This document shows, piece after piece, positions 25,096 through 33,848 of a stretch of DNA of 64,000 nt. The DNA is from Actinomycetota bacterium (GTDB lineage: Bacteria; Actinomycetota; Actinomycetes; Mycobacteriales; Micromonosporaceae), in contig VAWN01000022.1 in the NCBI GenBank assembly GCA_005885555.1, positions 11,216 to 75,215 on the forward strand, in the 5' to 3' direction. Every line of letters starts with the position of its first letter. The stretch's first letter is position 1. A model generated the notes under the pieces. It had not been told where the DNA came from. It worked only from the letters and a program-made list of their open reading frames with translations, and made no database searches. Position numbers and translations under genes: made by a program.

Positions 25096-26415
25096 GTGTC
25101 GTCGAGCCGCAGCCTGCGTGCCGTCCTGGGCAGCCGGCCCTTCCGTCACCTGCTCGGCGTGCGGGTGATCAGCCAGTTCGGGGACGGCCTCTTCCAGTCC
25201 GCGCTCGCCGGCAGCCTGCTGTTCAGCCCGGAGAAGGCGCCGGACGGCATCCGGGTGGCGACCGCGTTCGCGGTGCTGCTGCTGCCGTACTCGATCGTCG
25301 GGCCGTTCGTCGGGGTCTTCCTCGACCGGTGGAGCCGGCGCAACGTGATCTACGCGGCCAACCTGGTCCGCACCGGCATCGTGGTACCCATGGCGCTGCT
25401 GACCTGGTACGCCGCCGAAGGGGTACCGGTCTACGCGCTCGGGGCGCTGCTCATCATCGGCATCAACCGGTTCGTGCTCGCCGGTCTGTCCGCGGCGCAG
25501 CCGCACGTGGTACCCGAGGAGCGGCTGGTCACCGCGAACGCGGTGGCGACCACGCTGGGCACGGTGCACTACACGCTCGGGCTCGGGGTCGCCGGGCTGT
25601 TGCTGAGCACGGTGCTGGGCAAGACGCACCACGGGTATGCGGTGCTGGCGGCGAGCGGCGCGCTCGGGTACATCGGGTCGGCGCTGCTGGCGTACTTCTC
25701 GTTCAGCCGCACCGACCTGGGCCCCGACGACATTCCGACCGACCCGTTGCGGGCCGCGCTCGCCCTGGTGGTGCGCGGCATGGTGGCCGGGCTCCGGCAC
25801 CTGCGCAGCCGCCCGGTCGCCGCGTACCCGATGGTCGCACAGGGCGCCTTCCGCGTGCTCTACGGCATCCTCGCCCTGAGCACGCTGCTGCTGTACCGCC
25901 GCTACTTCTATCCCGGCGACCCGACGGCGGCGCTCGGCGGCCTGACCCAGGTGGTCGCGGCCGGCGGTGTCGGCTCGCTGCTCGCCGCGTTCGTGACCCC
26001 GCCGGCCACCCGCCGGTTCGGCGGCCGGCGCTGGATCGCCGGCTCGGTGGCCGGGGTCGGTGTCCTGGTGCTCGCGCTGGGCCTGCCGTTCATCCCGCTG
26101 CTACTGGTGGTCGCGACGTTCGGGATGAGCCTGGCCGCGCAAGGTATCAAGATCGTCGTCGACACCCGGATCCAGACCGAGTGCCACGACGACTTCCGCG
26201 GGCGGGTGTTCAGCGTCAACGACACCACGTACAACATGTGTTTCGTGACCGGGCTGTTCGTCGCCGCGCTCGCGCTGCCGGACAACGGCCGGTCCACGGC
26301 GGCGATCGTGCTGGTCGGCGCCGGGTACCTCGCCCTGGCCGGATGGTTCGCGGTGGCCGCCGGGCGGGTCGCCGACCGGGCACACACGCACCTCGCGGTT
26401 ACGGCGAATCGCTGA
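25096..26415 (+). CDS. Major facilitator superfamily transporter
   Basis: A 439-residue carrier with about 12 membrane helices. It has FRHLLGVRVISQFGDGLFQSAL at the N-terminus, the MFS motif A-like loop FVGVFLDRWSRRNVIYAAN after helix 2, and VTANAVATTLG in helix 5. This resembles the MFS_3-type (EntS-like) exporters. Substrate and direction cannot be told from sequence. The GTG start follows a leaderless-type -10. Its 3' end overlaps the convergent zinc-ribbon gene by 17 bases. Confidence 0.88.
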   Translation: MSSSRSLRAVLGSRPFRHLLGVRVISQFGDGLFQSALAGSLLFSPEKAPDGIRVATAFAVLLLPYSIVGPFVGVFLDRWSRRNVIYAANLVRTGIVVPMALLTWYAAEGVPVYALGALLIIGINRFVLAGLSAAQPHVVPEERLVTANAVATTLGTVHYTLGLGVAGLLLSTVLGKTHHGYAVLAASGALGYIGSALLAYFSFSRTDLGPDDIPTDPLRAALALVVRGMVAGLRHLRSRPVAAYPMVAQGAFRVLYGILALSTLLLYRRYFYPGDPTAALGGLTQVVAAGGVGSLLAAFVTPPATRRFGGRRWIAGSVAGVGVLVLALGLPFIPLLLVVATFGMSLAAQGIKIVVDTRIQTECHDDFRGRVFSVNDTTYNMCFVTGLFVAALALPDNGRSTAAIVLVGAGYLALAGWFAVAAGRVADRAHTHLAVTANR

Positions 26416-27232
26416 TCTTCGTCATCGTGACGTCGTAGTGGTCGGTGTGCTCGGTCGCCGTCTTGCCCTGGCAGCTGTACTGCACCGGGTCGTTGCTGAC
26501 GTCCAGCGGCACCGCACTGCCGACCGGCTGCCCGTCGACCTTGTAGGACACCGAGCCGTTGGCCTTGACGTCGTGGAAGGTCAGCGTGCCGCCCGCGGTG
26601 GTGATGCGCGACGTCACGGTACCGGTGACCGTCATCGTGATCGAGTGTCCGTTGTACGACCCGGTGTACGGGCTGGTCTTCGAGTAGTCGTCGGTGACCG
26701 AACCGTCCGCGCTCACGTGGCTGATCTCGCCCTGCCCGATCAGCGTCACCGGCCCGACGTCGGGGTAGTCCTGCTGCTGGTGCTCGCTGGTGGCCTGCCA
26801 GGTGCCGACCAGGCATGGGTCGATCGCCGCGCTGGGGCCGGGCGGCACGGTGGTCGAGTCGGCGACCGGGGTACCGTCTGGCTTCTTGCCGCCCCGGGCG
26901 AGCGCGACCACGACGATCGCGCCGATCAGCACGACCACCAGCGCGCTCGCGGCGATCAGGATGAGCGTGACCGGTCGGCGCTGCTGCTGCGGCGGCTGGG
27001 TGTATCCGGGGGTGCCCGACACCGGCGGCCCGGAGAACGGGTACGGCGCGGCACTGCCCTGGCCGGGCCAGGGTGCGCCGCTCGCCGGTGCCTGCTGCGG
27101 GCCGGCGTACGGGTACCCGGACTGCGGCGCGCCGCTGACCGGTTGGGTGGGCTGACCGCGGAAGGTACCGCACTGGGTGCAGTAGCCGTTCTGGTCGACG
27201 GCCATGCCCCCACAAACCTGGCACGGCTGCAT
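26399..27232 (-). CDS. Zinc-ribbon membrane-anchored protein
   Basis: A 277-residue protein: an N-terminal zinc ribbon CQVCGG...CTQCG (residues 4-22), a Pro/Gly/Tyr-rich linker, and one membrane helix at about 85-110 (VTLILIAASALVVVLIGAIVVVALARGG, quoted in part). An extracellular beta-rich domain follows (CLVGTWQATSEHQQQD, GQGEISHVSADGSVTDDYS, TSRITTAGGTLTFHDVKA, NDPVQYSCQGKTATEHTD). The layout, with a lipocalin-like domain opening at GTWQ, is common in actinobacteria without known function. The start at ATG 27232 has GGAGG upstream. Confidence 0.7.
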   Translation of the reverse strand: MQPCQVCGGMAVDQNGYCTQCGTFRGQPTQPVSGAPQSGYPYAGPQQAPASGAPWPGQGSAAPYPFSGPPVSGTPGYTQPPQQQRRPVTLILIAASALVVVLIGAIVVVALARGGKKPDGTPVADSTTVPPGPSAAIDPCLVGTWQATSEHQQQDYPDVGPVTLIGQGEISHVSADGSVTDDYSKTSPYTGSYNGHSITMTVTGTVTSRITTAGGTLTFHDVKANGSVSYKVDGQPVGSAVPLDVSNDPVQYSCQGKTATEHTDHYDVTMTKISDSP

Positions 27233-27346
27233 AACCTGACCTCCACCATCGCCGCGTCGTGGTGCGCCTTGCGACGGTAGCGAACCCTGTCCAGCCGGCG
27301 TACCGGCCAAAACGGCGAACCTCGCCCACGGTTCGGCCGGCGCCGC

Positions 27347-28807
27347 CTACGGCCGGTGTTCGATGCCGTGCTGCTCGGCCCACCGGTACAGCTCGGCGAC
27401 GGCTTCGTCGTGGTCGAGCGGGCCGCGTTCCAGGCGCAGCTCCTTGAGGTACCGCCACGCCTGGCCGACCACCGGGCCCGGCGCGATACCGAGCAGTTCC
27501 ATGATCGCGTTGCCGTCCAGGTCCGGCCGTACCCGGGCCAGGTCCTCCTCCTCCTGCAGGCGGGCGATCCGCACTTCGAGCGCGTCGTAGTCGGCCGCGA
27601 GCGCCGCCGCCTTGCGCCGGTTGCGGGTGGTGCAGTCCGACCGGGTCAGCTTGTGCAGCCGGTCCAGCAGGGGACCGGCGTCGGTGACGTAGCGGCGTAC
27701 CGCGGAGTCGGTCCACTCGCCCCGCCCGTACCCGTAGAACCGCAGGTGCAGCGCGACCAGCTCGGACACCTCGCTGATCGTGTCCTTCGGGTATTTGAGC
27801 GCCTTCATCCGCTGCCGGGTCAGCCGCGCGCCGACCACCTCGTGGTGATGGAAGCTGACCCGGCCGTCCGGCCCGACCGCCTTGGTCGCCGGCTTGCCGA
27901 CGTCGTGCATCAGCGCGGCCATCCGCAGCACGAAGTCCGGGCCGCCGTCCTCCAGCCGGATCGCGTTGCGCACCACGGTCAGCGTGTGTTCGTACACGTC
28001 CTTGTGCTGGGCATGCTCGTCGATCGCGAGCTTCAGCCCGGGCAGCTCGGGCAGGAACCGGTCGGCGAGGCCGGTATCGACGAGCAGGCGCAGCGCCGGT
28101 ACCGGATCGGCGCCGCACAGCAGCTTGGTGAACTCGTCACGGACCCGTTCCGCGGTGATCCGGTCCAGGTCGGCGGCCATGCTCCTGATGGCGGCCAGTA
28201 CCGGCGGGTCGACCGCGAACCTCAGCTGCGCCACGAACCGGGCGGCGCGCAACATCCGCAGCGGGTCGTCACCGAAACTCTGCTGCGGGGTACCGGGGGT
28301 GCGCAGCCGTCGTTCGGCGAGGTCGGCCAGGCCGCCGTACGGGTCGGTGAACGCGTGTCCGGGTACCGACACCGCCATCGCGTTCACGGTGAAGTCGCGC
28401 CGCTGCAGGTCGTCGAGCAGGCTGCTGCCGTACCGGACGACGGGGTTGCGGGTGACGCCGTCGTACGCCTCGGCGCGGTACGTGGTGATCTCCAGGCGCA
28501 GGCCGCGGCGGGCCGCACCGATCGTGCCGAACTCGCGGCCGGTCTCCCACGTCGACTCGGCCCAGCCCTTGAGGACCCCGAGCGTCTCGTCGGGTGTCGC
28601 GCTGGTGGCGAAGTCCAGGTCGTCACCGAGGCGGCCGAGCAGCGCGTCGCGCACCGAGCCGCCGACCAGGTGCAGGTCGTGGCCGCGCTTGGCGAACCGG
28701 GCGCCGAGCTCGTCGACGACCGGGAACACGCGCAGCAACTCGGTGATGGCGGTGCGTTGGACCTCGGTGAGTTCGCGGGACAGTCCCGCCGCAGCTGACT
28801 CCGACAT
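27347..28807 (-). CDS. cca: tRNA CCA-adding enzyme (nucleotidyltransferase)
   Basis: A 486-residue class II nucleotidyltransferase that completes tRNA 3' CCA ends. The catalytic head has DLHLVGGSVRDALLGRLGDDLDFATSA (quoted in part; the DD pair binds metal), then RRDFTVNAMA, DPLRMLRAARFVAQL and DRITAERVRDEF. A C-terminal HD domain (LRMAALMHDVGKPATK, FHHHEVVGA) is typical of the actinobacterial PcnA-like form. ATG 28807 (MSESAAAGLSREL) is chosen; the frame is open further upstream but low in similarity. In relatives this gene lies beside the NUDIX-murJ block. Here a sugar cluster intervenes. Confidence 0.95.
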   Translation of the reverse strand: MSESAAAGLSRELTEVQRTAITELLRVFPVVDELGARFAKRGHDLHLVGGSVRDALLGRLGDDLDFATSATPDETLGVLKGWAESTWETGREFGTIGAARRGLRLEITTYRAEAYDGVTRNPVVRYGSSLLDDLQRRDFTVNAMAVSVPGHAFTDPYGGLADLAERRLRTPGTPQQSFGDDPLRMLRAARFVAQLRFAVDPPVLAAIRSMAADLDRITAERVRDEFTKLLCGADPVPALRLLVDTGLADRFLPELPGLKLAIDEHAQHKDVYEHTLTVVRNAIRLEDGGPDFVLRMAALMHDVGKPATKAVGPDGRVSFHHHEVVGARLTRQRMKALKYPKDTISEVSELVALHLRFYGYGRGEWTDSAVRRYVTDAGPLLDRLHKLTRSDCTTRNRRKAAALAADYDALEVRIARLQEEEDLARVRPDLDGNAIMELLGIAPGPVVGQAWRYLKELRLERGPLDHDEAVAELYRWAEQHGIEHRP

Positions 28808-28885
28808 AGCGCCGGCCAGAATATCGGTCGGCTGGCCAGGCCCGCCGCTCGGTTCCGCCCGCACCGCCAGCCACGCCGCCGACCG

Positions 28886-28961
28886 CGCCGATCTTGGAGT
28901 TATGTCCGCGACAAAAGGCGCGTATCTCCGCGAGTCGGGCACCACAAGTCCAAGATCGGCG
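28886..28961. repeat. Extragenic inverted repeat (GATCTTGGA type)
   Basis: 13-base arms CGCCGATCTTGGA (28886-28898) and its complement (28949-28961) enclose 50 bases, in the spacer between cca and the alpha-galactosidase gene. The arm shares GATCTTGGA with the palindrome at 8656-8709. It marks the left edge of the inserted sugar cluster. Confidence 0.65.
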
Positions 28962-29013
28962 GGGGCTGCGGGGGGCGGAGGCCGGTGAGGGGCGGAGGCG
29001 GCGGGGCGGTGGG

Positions 29014-30339
29014 CTAGGGCACGAACGGGGTGGGGGGTGGGGTTTCTTCGAGCAGGCGGCGGGTGGTCGCCATGCCCCAGTCGTCCAGGTCCGCGATCCG
29101 GTCGGACGAGATGCGCAGGCCGCCGTACCGGTCGACCACCTCGGCCCACTCCTCACGGCGCTCGATCGCCGGGCGGGCCACGATGCAGTCCGGGTCGTTG
29201 ACCCAGAACCGGCCGTGCTGGAACGCCCGGCCGACCGTGGAGAACGCCGCGCCCTGCTGGGACGGCTGTGCCGGGTCGCCGTCCAGCGGCGCCCAGTGCG
29301 GCGCCACGTCGGCGGAGACCCGCATCGCGTCGAACAGGCCGACGCTGGGCAGGATCGGGGCGCCGCAGCCGAGGAGGTACGCGTCGGGACCGATCGTCTC
29401 GCGGATCAGCTGTACCCCGGAACGGTACGCGGTTATCGGGTCGGCACCGGAGTACCGGGGACCGTCCAGCGCGCCCGCGTAGATGAAGTCGATTTTGAAG
29501 TAGTCGATGCCGGCCTGGCGCAGCATGGTGAACGTGCGGCGCAGGTAGTCGCGGGCACCGGGGTGGGTGGCGTCCAGGCCGTAGGTGTCCTGGTTCCAGT
29601 TGTTGCCCGCGCGCACGCCCTGGATCAGCCAGTCGGGATGCTCGGCGAACACCCGGGACTTCGCGCCGACGAGGAACGGCGCGACCCAGATCCCGGTGCG
29701 CCGGCCGGTACCGGCGATCCGCTCGGTCAGCGCTTCCAGCGAGCTGAACCGGCCGGACAGGGTGAGCCAGTCGCCGATCTCGGACTCCCAGCCGTCGTCG
29801 ATCTGGATGACGTCGACGGGCAGGTCCCGGGCGTGGATCGCGGCGACGTTCTCCTCGATGTCGGCCGCGGTGACGTCGGTGAAGTAGTGGTACCACGAGC
29901 ACCAGCCGGTCGGTGCCGGGCGGATGGTGCCCACGCCGAGCGCCGCCGCGTACCCGTCGGCCCACGCGGCCAGCCCTTCCTCGATCGTGGTGGCCGGCGC
30001 GGCGCTGACCGGCCCGTCCGCGCTGACGACCAGGTGGCCGTCGACGAGTGCGGCGCGCACCGACGGTACCGTCGTGCCGGGAGAAGCCCCGAAGACGGTG
30101 ACCGGGTCGCCCGTGCCGGGGTCGACGGCGAGCAGGCCCTCACCCTGGAACCCGCTGTCCGGCGCGGGCCTGCCGGGACGGTAGCTCTGGTTCTGGGAGA
30201 CCGGCCGGACCGGCCGGTAGCTGGACGCGACGTCGGCCGGGTAGCTGCCCGACGGGCTCCAGCTCTGCCAGCCGTGCTCGTAGACGCGCGCGGTACCACC
30301 GTCGACCTTGATCGACGCGAGCTCTTCGAACGACACCAT
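29014..30339 (-). CDS. Alpha-galactosidase-type glycoside hydrolase (GH36)
   Basis: A 441-residue cytoplasmic hydrolase. The GH36/clan-D barrel has WCSWYHYFTDV, PVDVIQIDDGWES, RTGIWVAPFLVG, NQDTYGLDATHPGARDY, YFKIDFIYAG (nucleophile Asp in KIDF) and RVSADVAPHW (likely acid/base Asp). The N-terminal beta domain is short (YEHGWQSWSPSGSY). No signal peptide is seen, so it should act on imported oligosaccharides such as raffinose or melibiose. Its start is directly adjacent to the stop of the upstream permease gene, and it is the last gene of the solute-binding protein operon. The exact glycosidic specificity is inferred. Confidence 0.9.
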   Translation of the reverse strand: MVSFEELASIKVDGGTARVYEHGWQSWSPSGSYPADVASSYRPVRPVSQNQSYRPGRPAPDSGFQGEGLLAVDPGTGDPVTVFGASPGTTVPSVRAALVDGHLVVSADGPVSAAPATTIEEGLAAWADGYAAALGVGTIRPAPTGWCSWYHYFTDVTAADIEENVAAIHARDLPVDVIQIDDGWESEIGDWLTLSGRFSSLEALTERIAGTGRRTGIWVAPFLVGAKSRVFAEHPDWLIQGVRAGNNWNQDTYGLDATHPGARDYLRRTFTMLRQAGIDYFKIDFIYAGALDGPRYSGADPITAYRSGVQLIRETIGPDAYLLGCGAPILPSVGLFDAMRVSADVAPHWAPLDGDPAQPSQQGAAFSTVGRAFQHGRFWVNDPDCIVARPAIERREEWAEVVDRYGGLRISSDRIADLDDWGMATTRRLLEETPPPTPFVP

Positions 30340-31278
30340 CTACCCCTTGCTGGCGCCCAGCGTAAGTCCGGAGATGAACTGCTTCTGGAGCGCGAAGAAC
30401 ACGACCAGGCTCGGCAGCGCGACGATCATCGCGGCGGCGGCCAACAGGTTGTTGTTGATGTACAACGACTGCTTGAGGTTGTTCAGCGAGGTGGTGATCG
30501 GGTACTTGTCGCCGGTCGTCATCAGCACCAGCGCCCAGAGGAAGTCGTTGTAGATCCAGGTGAACTCCAGCGTCGCGAGGGCGCCGAGGGCGGGCCGGAT
30601 GACCGGCAGGATGACCTGCCAGTACTGCCGCCAGACGCTGGCACCGTCCACAATGGACGCCTCGGTCAGCTCGATCGGGATCGTGAGCATGTAGTTGTAG
30701 AGCACGAACACGCAGAACCCGGTCTGGAACGCCACGTGGATCAGGATGACGCCGAAGTACGTGTCGTAGACCGACCCCGAACTGGACAGCCAGGTGGGCA
30801 GGTGGACGTTGTAGTACAGCGTGTACAGCGGCGTAACGATGATCTGCGGCGGCAGCAGGTTACCCGCGGTGAACAGCACCAGCAGGGTACGCCGGAACGG
30901 GATCTTCACCCGGGTCAGCGCGAACGCCAGGAACGACGCCAGGAACAGCGTGATGATCACGCCCGGTATCGCGACGTAGAGCGTGTTCAGGAAGTGCCGG
31001 CCCATCGAGCCGCCGGTCCACGCCTGGCTGTAGTAGTCGAGGTTCAGCTTGTGCGGCAGGGAGAAGTACCCGTCCTTCTGGGTCTCCGCGTACGGGCGCA
31101 GCGACGCGTACAGGAGCAGGAAGATCGGCAGGATCCACAGGATCGCCATGAACCAGAGGAACGCGTGCAGCACCATCCGGGCCGGCCTGGTCCGGTGCTT
31201 GTGCACCGGCACCTGACGACCCGGCCGGGTCGCCGGTCGGCCGTCGGTCGACGACGCGTCGGTGGCGACGGTGGTCAT
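30340..31278 (-). CDS. Carbohydrate ABC transporter permease (MalG-type)
   Basis: A 312-residue CUT1 permease with a basic N-terminal tail and six membrane helices. The EAA loop ELTEASIVDGASVWRQYWQVILP couples to the ATPase. It ends FISGLTLGASKG, a typical MalG tail. It overlaps the upstream permease gene by 4 bases and abuts the alpha-galactosidase start. No ATPase gene is present in the cluster. Confidence 0.94.
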   Translation of the reverse strand: MTTVATDASSTDGRPATRPGRQVPVHKHRTRPARMVLHAFLWFMAILWILPIFLLLYASLRPYAETQKDGYFSLPHKLNLDYYSQAWTGGSMGRHFLNTLYVAIPGVIITLFLASFLAFALTRVKIPFRRTLLVLFTAGNLLPPQIIVTPLYTLYYNVHLPTWLSSSGSVYDTYFGVILIHVAFQTGFCVFVLYNYMLTIPIELTEASIVDGASVWRQYWQVILPVIRPALGALATLEFTWIYNDFLWALVLMTTGDKYPITTSLNNLKQSLYINNNLLAAAAMIVALPSLVVFFALQKQFISGLTLGASKG

Positions 31279-32231
31279 CGGCTCTCCTCGCGGCGCAGGA
31301 TCTGGGTCAGGTACGTGATCACGAAGCCGGTCGTCAGGATCAGCAGGATCACGGCGACCGCCGACCCGTACCCGATCCGGCTGGCCTCGCCGATGATGTT
31401 GTCAACCACCATGACGGCAAGCAGTTCCAGTCCGTTGCGGCCGCCGTTGATCACGTAGACGAGGTCGAACGCGCGCAACGCCTCGATCACGGTGATCACC
31501 AGGATGATCACGTTGATCGGCCGCATGGTCGGGAAGACCACGCGGAAGAACGTCTGCACCGGGCTGGCCCCGTCGACGATCGCCGCCTCCTTCAACGCGG
31601 GATCGACGGACTTCAGGCCGGCCAGGTAGATGATCATTACGTACCCGGTGTGCCGCCAGCCGGCGAACGCCAACGCCAGCCAGATGTTGAGGTGCGGGTT
31701 GCCGATGAAGTCGATGCCGTTGCCGTGGGTACGGCCGAGGATCGCGTTGATCACGCCCTGATCGGCGGACCCGACCAGCTGGACCAGGAAGCCGACCACG
31801 GCGAAGGAGAGCGTCACCGGCAGGTACAACGAGCTCTGGTAGAAGCGGCTGAACCGCAGCTGCCGATCCAGCAGGACCGCCATCAGCAAGCCGAGTGGGG
31901 TCGCCACCAGGCCGAGGAAAGCGAGCCAGAGCACGTTGTGCTCGAACGCCGGCCAGAATGTGGGGTCGATCGTGAACAGGTTGTGGTAGTTCGTCGTCCC
32001 GACGTAGCGGGGCGTGCCGATCCCTTCGTACGCGGTGAACGACAGGAAGATCGACGCGATCGACGTTCCCCAGATCAGCGCGAGATCGATGATGACGGTG
32101 AGGCCGACGACCACCGACAGCACGATGATGTCGCGGGTCTCCAACCGCCGCCGCCGGCGGCGGCCCCGCCGGACCGCGGGGGTCCGGGGGGCCGTCGTCT
32201 CGGCCGTGGGTACGGGGGTTGCTACCACCAC
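31275..32231 (-). CDS. Carbohydrate ABC transporter permease (MalF-type)
   Basis: A 318-residue CUT1 permease. After an Arg-rich tail (RRGRRRRRRLETRD) it has six membrane helices, with the EAA loop PALKEAAIVDGASPVQTFFRVVFP and downstream VIEALRAFDLVYVINGG. Start GTG 32231 (VVVATPVP) lies 7 bases after the solute-binding protein stop. The longer open frame upstream lies inside that gene and is not used. Confidence 0.93.
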   Translation of the reverse strand: MVVATPVPTAETTAPRTPAVRRGRRRRRRLETRDIIVLSVVVGLTVIIDLALIWGTSIASIFLSFTAYEGIGTPRYVGTTNYHNLFTIDPTFWPAFEHNVLWLAFLGLVATPLGLLMAVLLDRQLRFSRFYQSSLYLPVTLSFAVVGFLVQLVGSADQGVINAILGRTHGNGIDFIGNPHLNIWLALAFAGWRHTGYVMIIYLAGLKSVDPALKEAAIVDGASPVQTFFRVVFPTMRPINVIILVITVIEALRAFDLVYVINGGRNGLELLAVMVVDNIIGEASRIGYGSAVAVILLILTTGFVITYLTQILRREESR

Positions 32232-32238
32232 ACCGACC

Positions 32239-33576
32239 TTAGGAAACCGGTTGGGAGAAGATGGCCTTCGCCTGATCCTGCATGCTCTTGCAGAGAGCGT
32301 CAATGTCGCTCTTGCTGTGCTTGTCGATGAAGCTCTGGAACGCCTTGATGACAACGGTCTGGGCGAAGTCCGGCCGGGTGTCCCGGTCGAGGTACTGCGA
32401 GATGTGCTTCGCCGAGGCGGCCAGCGCCGCGGAGTCCTTCTGCAGTTGCTCGTACCCGCTGGTGTCGGCGTTGGAGTTCACCGCGATGTTGCTGTTGTCG
32501 ACCTTGAGGTAGGCGTTCTCGGCGTCCGGGGTGCCGATGTACTTCAGCAGGTCCTTGCCGCCCTCCTTGTTCTTGGCCTTCTTGGGCAGCATGAAGCCGT
32601 CGATCGGCGCCTCGACCGAGTCGGTGCCGTTGGCCTCGTCGATGATCGGGAACGGGGTGATCCCGATGTCGGCGTGGTCGGCCTGCGGCGTCTGCAGGGC
32701 GACGTGCGGGGTACCGAACACCACCATGGCGACCTCCTTCTTGGCGAAGGAGGTGCCGGCCTGCTCCCAGGTGCGGCCGTTGGCACCGGGCTGGTACAGG
32801 CCCTGGTCGAACAGGCTGGCCCACAGCCCGAAGACGTCCTTGACCTTCTGGTCTTCCCAGGACTGCTTGCCGGCCATCAGGTCGACGTGGAACTGGTAGC
32901 CGTTCTTGCGCATGTTGATGTAGTCGAACGTGCCCATCGCCGGCCAGCCGTCCTGGTCGGAGAAGCCGATCGGGACGCCACCGTCCGCCTTGATCTTCTT
33001 GGCCAGCGCGATGTAGTCGTCCCAGTTCTTCGGGGGCTGGTAGCCCTTCTGCTGGAACGTGCTCTTCCGGTAGAACAGCGCCCACGTGTAGTTGTAGATC
33101 GGCACGAAGTACTGCTTGCCGTCCGCGCCGGTCGAGGCGGCCTTGAGCGCGTCGGTGAAGCCGTTCAGGCCGCTCCAGACGTCGCTGATGTCCTCGAGGT
33201 AGCCCTTCTGGGCGAAGAACTGCATCCGGTACCCGGCGAACCAGGCGGCCACGTCGTCCGGGTTGGCCTGCAGGTACCGGGTGATGTTCGTCTGATAGTC
33301 GTTGTGCGCCACGGTGTTTACCTTGACCGTGTTGCCCGACTTCTTCGTGTAGCCGTCCACCACCGCCTGCAGCGCCTTCATCGGCGTCGGGTCGGAGTAG
33401 TTCGAGCCGAAGGTGATGTTCTGCTGCTTGGCGCCACCGCTACCGCCGCTGCTCCCGCCGCCTCCCGAGCACGCCGCGAGCAGTCCGGGCACGGTGACCA
33501 CACCTGCGCCAAGAGCCGCGCCACGGAGGAGAGAGCGCCGCGAAAGCTGGCTAGGGGTGAGCAAGGACTGCGTCAT
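32239..33576 (-). CDS. Sugar-binding lipoprotein of ABC transporter (Tat-type signal)
   Basis: A 445-residue extracellular solute-binding protein family 1. The signal SRRSLLRGAALGAGVV has a twin-arginine motif, and a lipobox PGLLAAC follows, so it is probably exported folded by Tat and lipid-anchored. A Gly/Ser linker and the binding domain (NITFGSNYSDPTPMKAL, VKVNTVAHNDYQTNITRYL, YFVPIYNYTWALFYRKSTF, GVPIGFSDQDGWPAMGTFDY) follow. ATG 33576 has GGAGG upstream. First gene of the operon with the two permeases and GH36 enzyme. It gives the importer its specificity, presumably for alpha/beta-galactosides. Confidence 0.94.
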   Translation of the reverse strand: MTQSLLTPSQLSRRSLLRGAALGAGVVTVPGLLAACSGGGGSSGGSGGAKQQNITFGSNYSDPTPMKALQAVVDGYTKKSGNTVKVNTVAHNDYQTNITRYLQANPDDVAAWFAGYRMQFFAQKGYLEDISDVWSGLNGFTDALKAASTGADGKQYFVPIYNYTWALFYRKSTFQQKGYQPPKNWDDYIALAKKIKADGGVPIGFSDQDGWPAMGTFDYINMRKNGYQFHVDLMAGKQSWEDQKVKDVFGLWASLFDQGLYQPGANGRTWEQAGTSFAKKEVAMVVFGTPHVALQTPQADHADIGITPFPIIDEANGTDSVEAPIDGFMLPKKAKNKEGGKDLLKYIGTPDAENAYLKVDNSNIAVNSNADTSGYEQLQKDSAALAASAKHISQYLDRDTRPDFAQTVVIKAFQSFIDKHSKSDIDALCKSMQDQAKAIFSQPVS

Positions 33577-33648
33577 TACCCCTCCTACGTTCAGAAAGAA
33601 TGGCGGATTGGTTGGGGGATTCCAACGGAACCATTCAAAACTCACCAC

Positions 33649-33677
33649 AGTCCAGCGCCCGAGTGGTCGGATGTCAA
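33649..33677 (-). promoter_or_regulatory. Candidate promoter of the sugar-import operon
   Basis: On the minus strand, TTGACA (complement of 33672-33677), a 17-base spacer and TGGACT (complement of 33649-33654) form a good housekeeping-type promoter about 75 bases before the lipoprotein ATG. A TGCGGGG-N10-CCCCGCA inverted repeat at 33771-33794 in the same divergent spacer is a possible operator. Confidence 0.5.
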
Positions 33678-33848
33678 GGGGCTAGGTCCTCTTCGTTTCA
33701 AGTCCGTGACATGAACGTGGCTGGTGAGCGGCGCGATCGCGGACGGTGAGCGATCAAGAGTGGTCGGACCTGCGGGGCGTCGGCCATCCCCGCAAATCCG
33801 TGTTTCCTCTTGTTGACTAGTGGTGAATCAAGGCGGCACCCTGTGGAC

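Noticed and set aside
22909-25800. A 963-codon minus-strand frame (and a second one of 678 codons)
   Set aside because: Antisense to the NfeD-like, flotillin and MFS genes. Ser/Arg/Ala-rich shadow translation.
33771-33794. Inverted repeat TGCGGGG-N10-CCCCGCA as a proven DeoR operator
   Set aside because: Position is suitable, but DeoR sites usually differ, and a single G/C-rich repeat is expected by chance at this composition. It is kept only as a remark.
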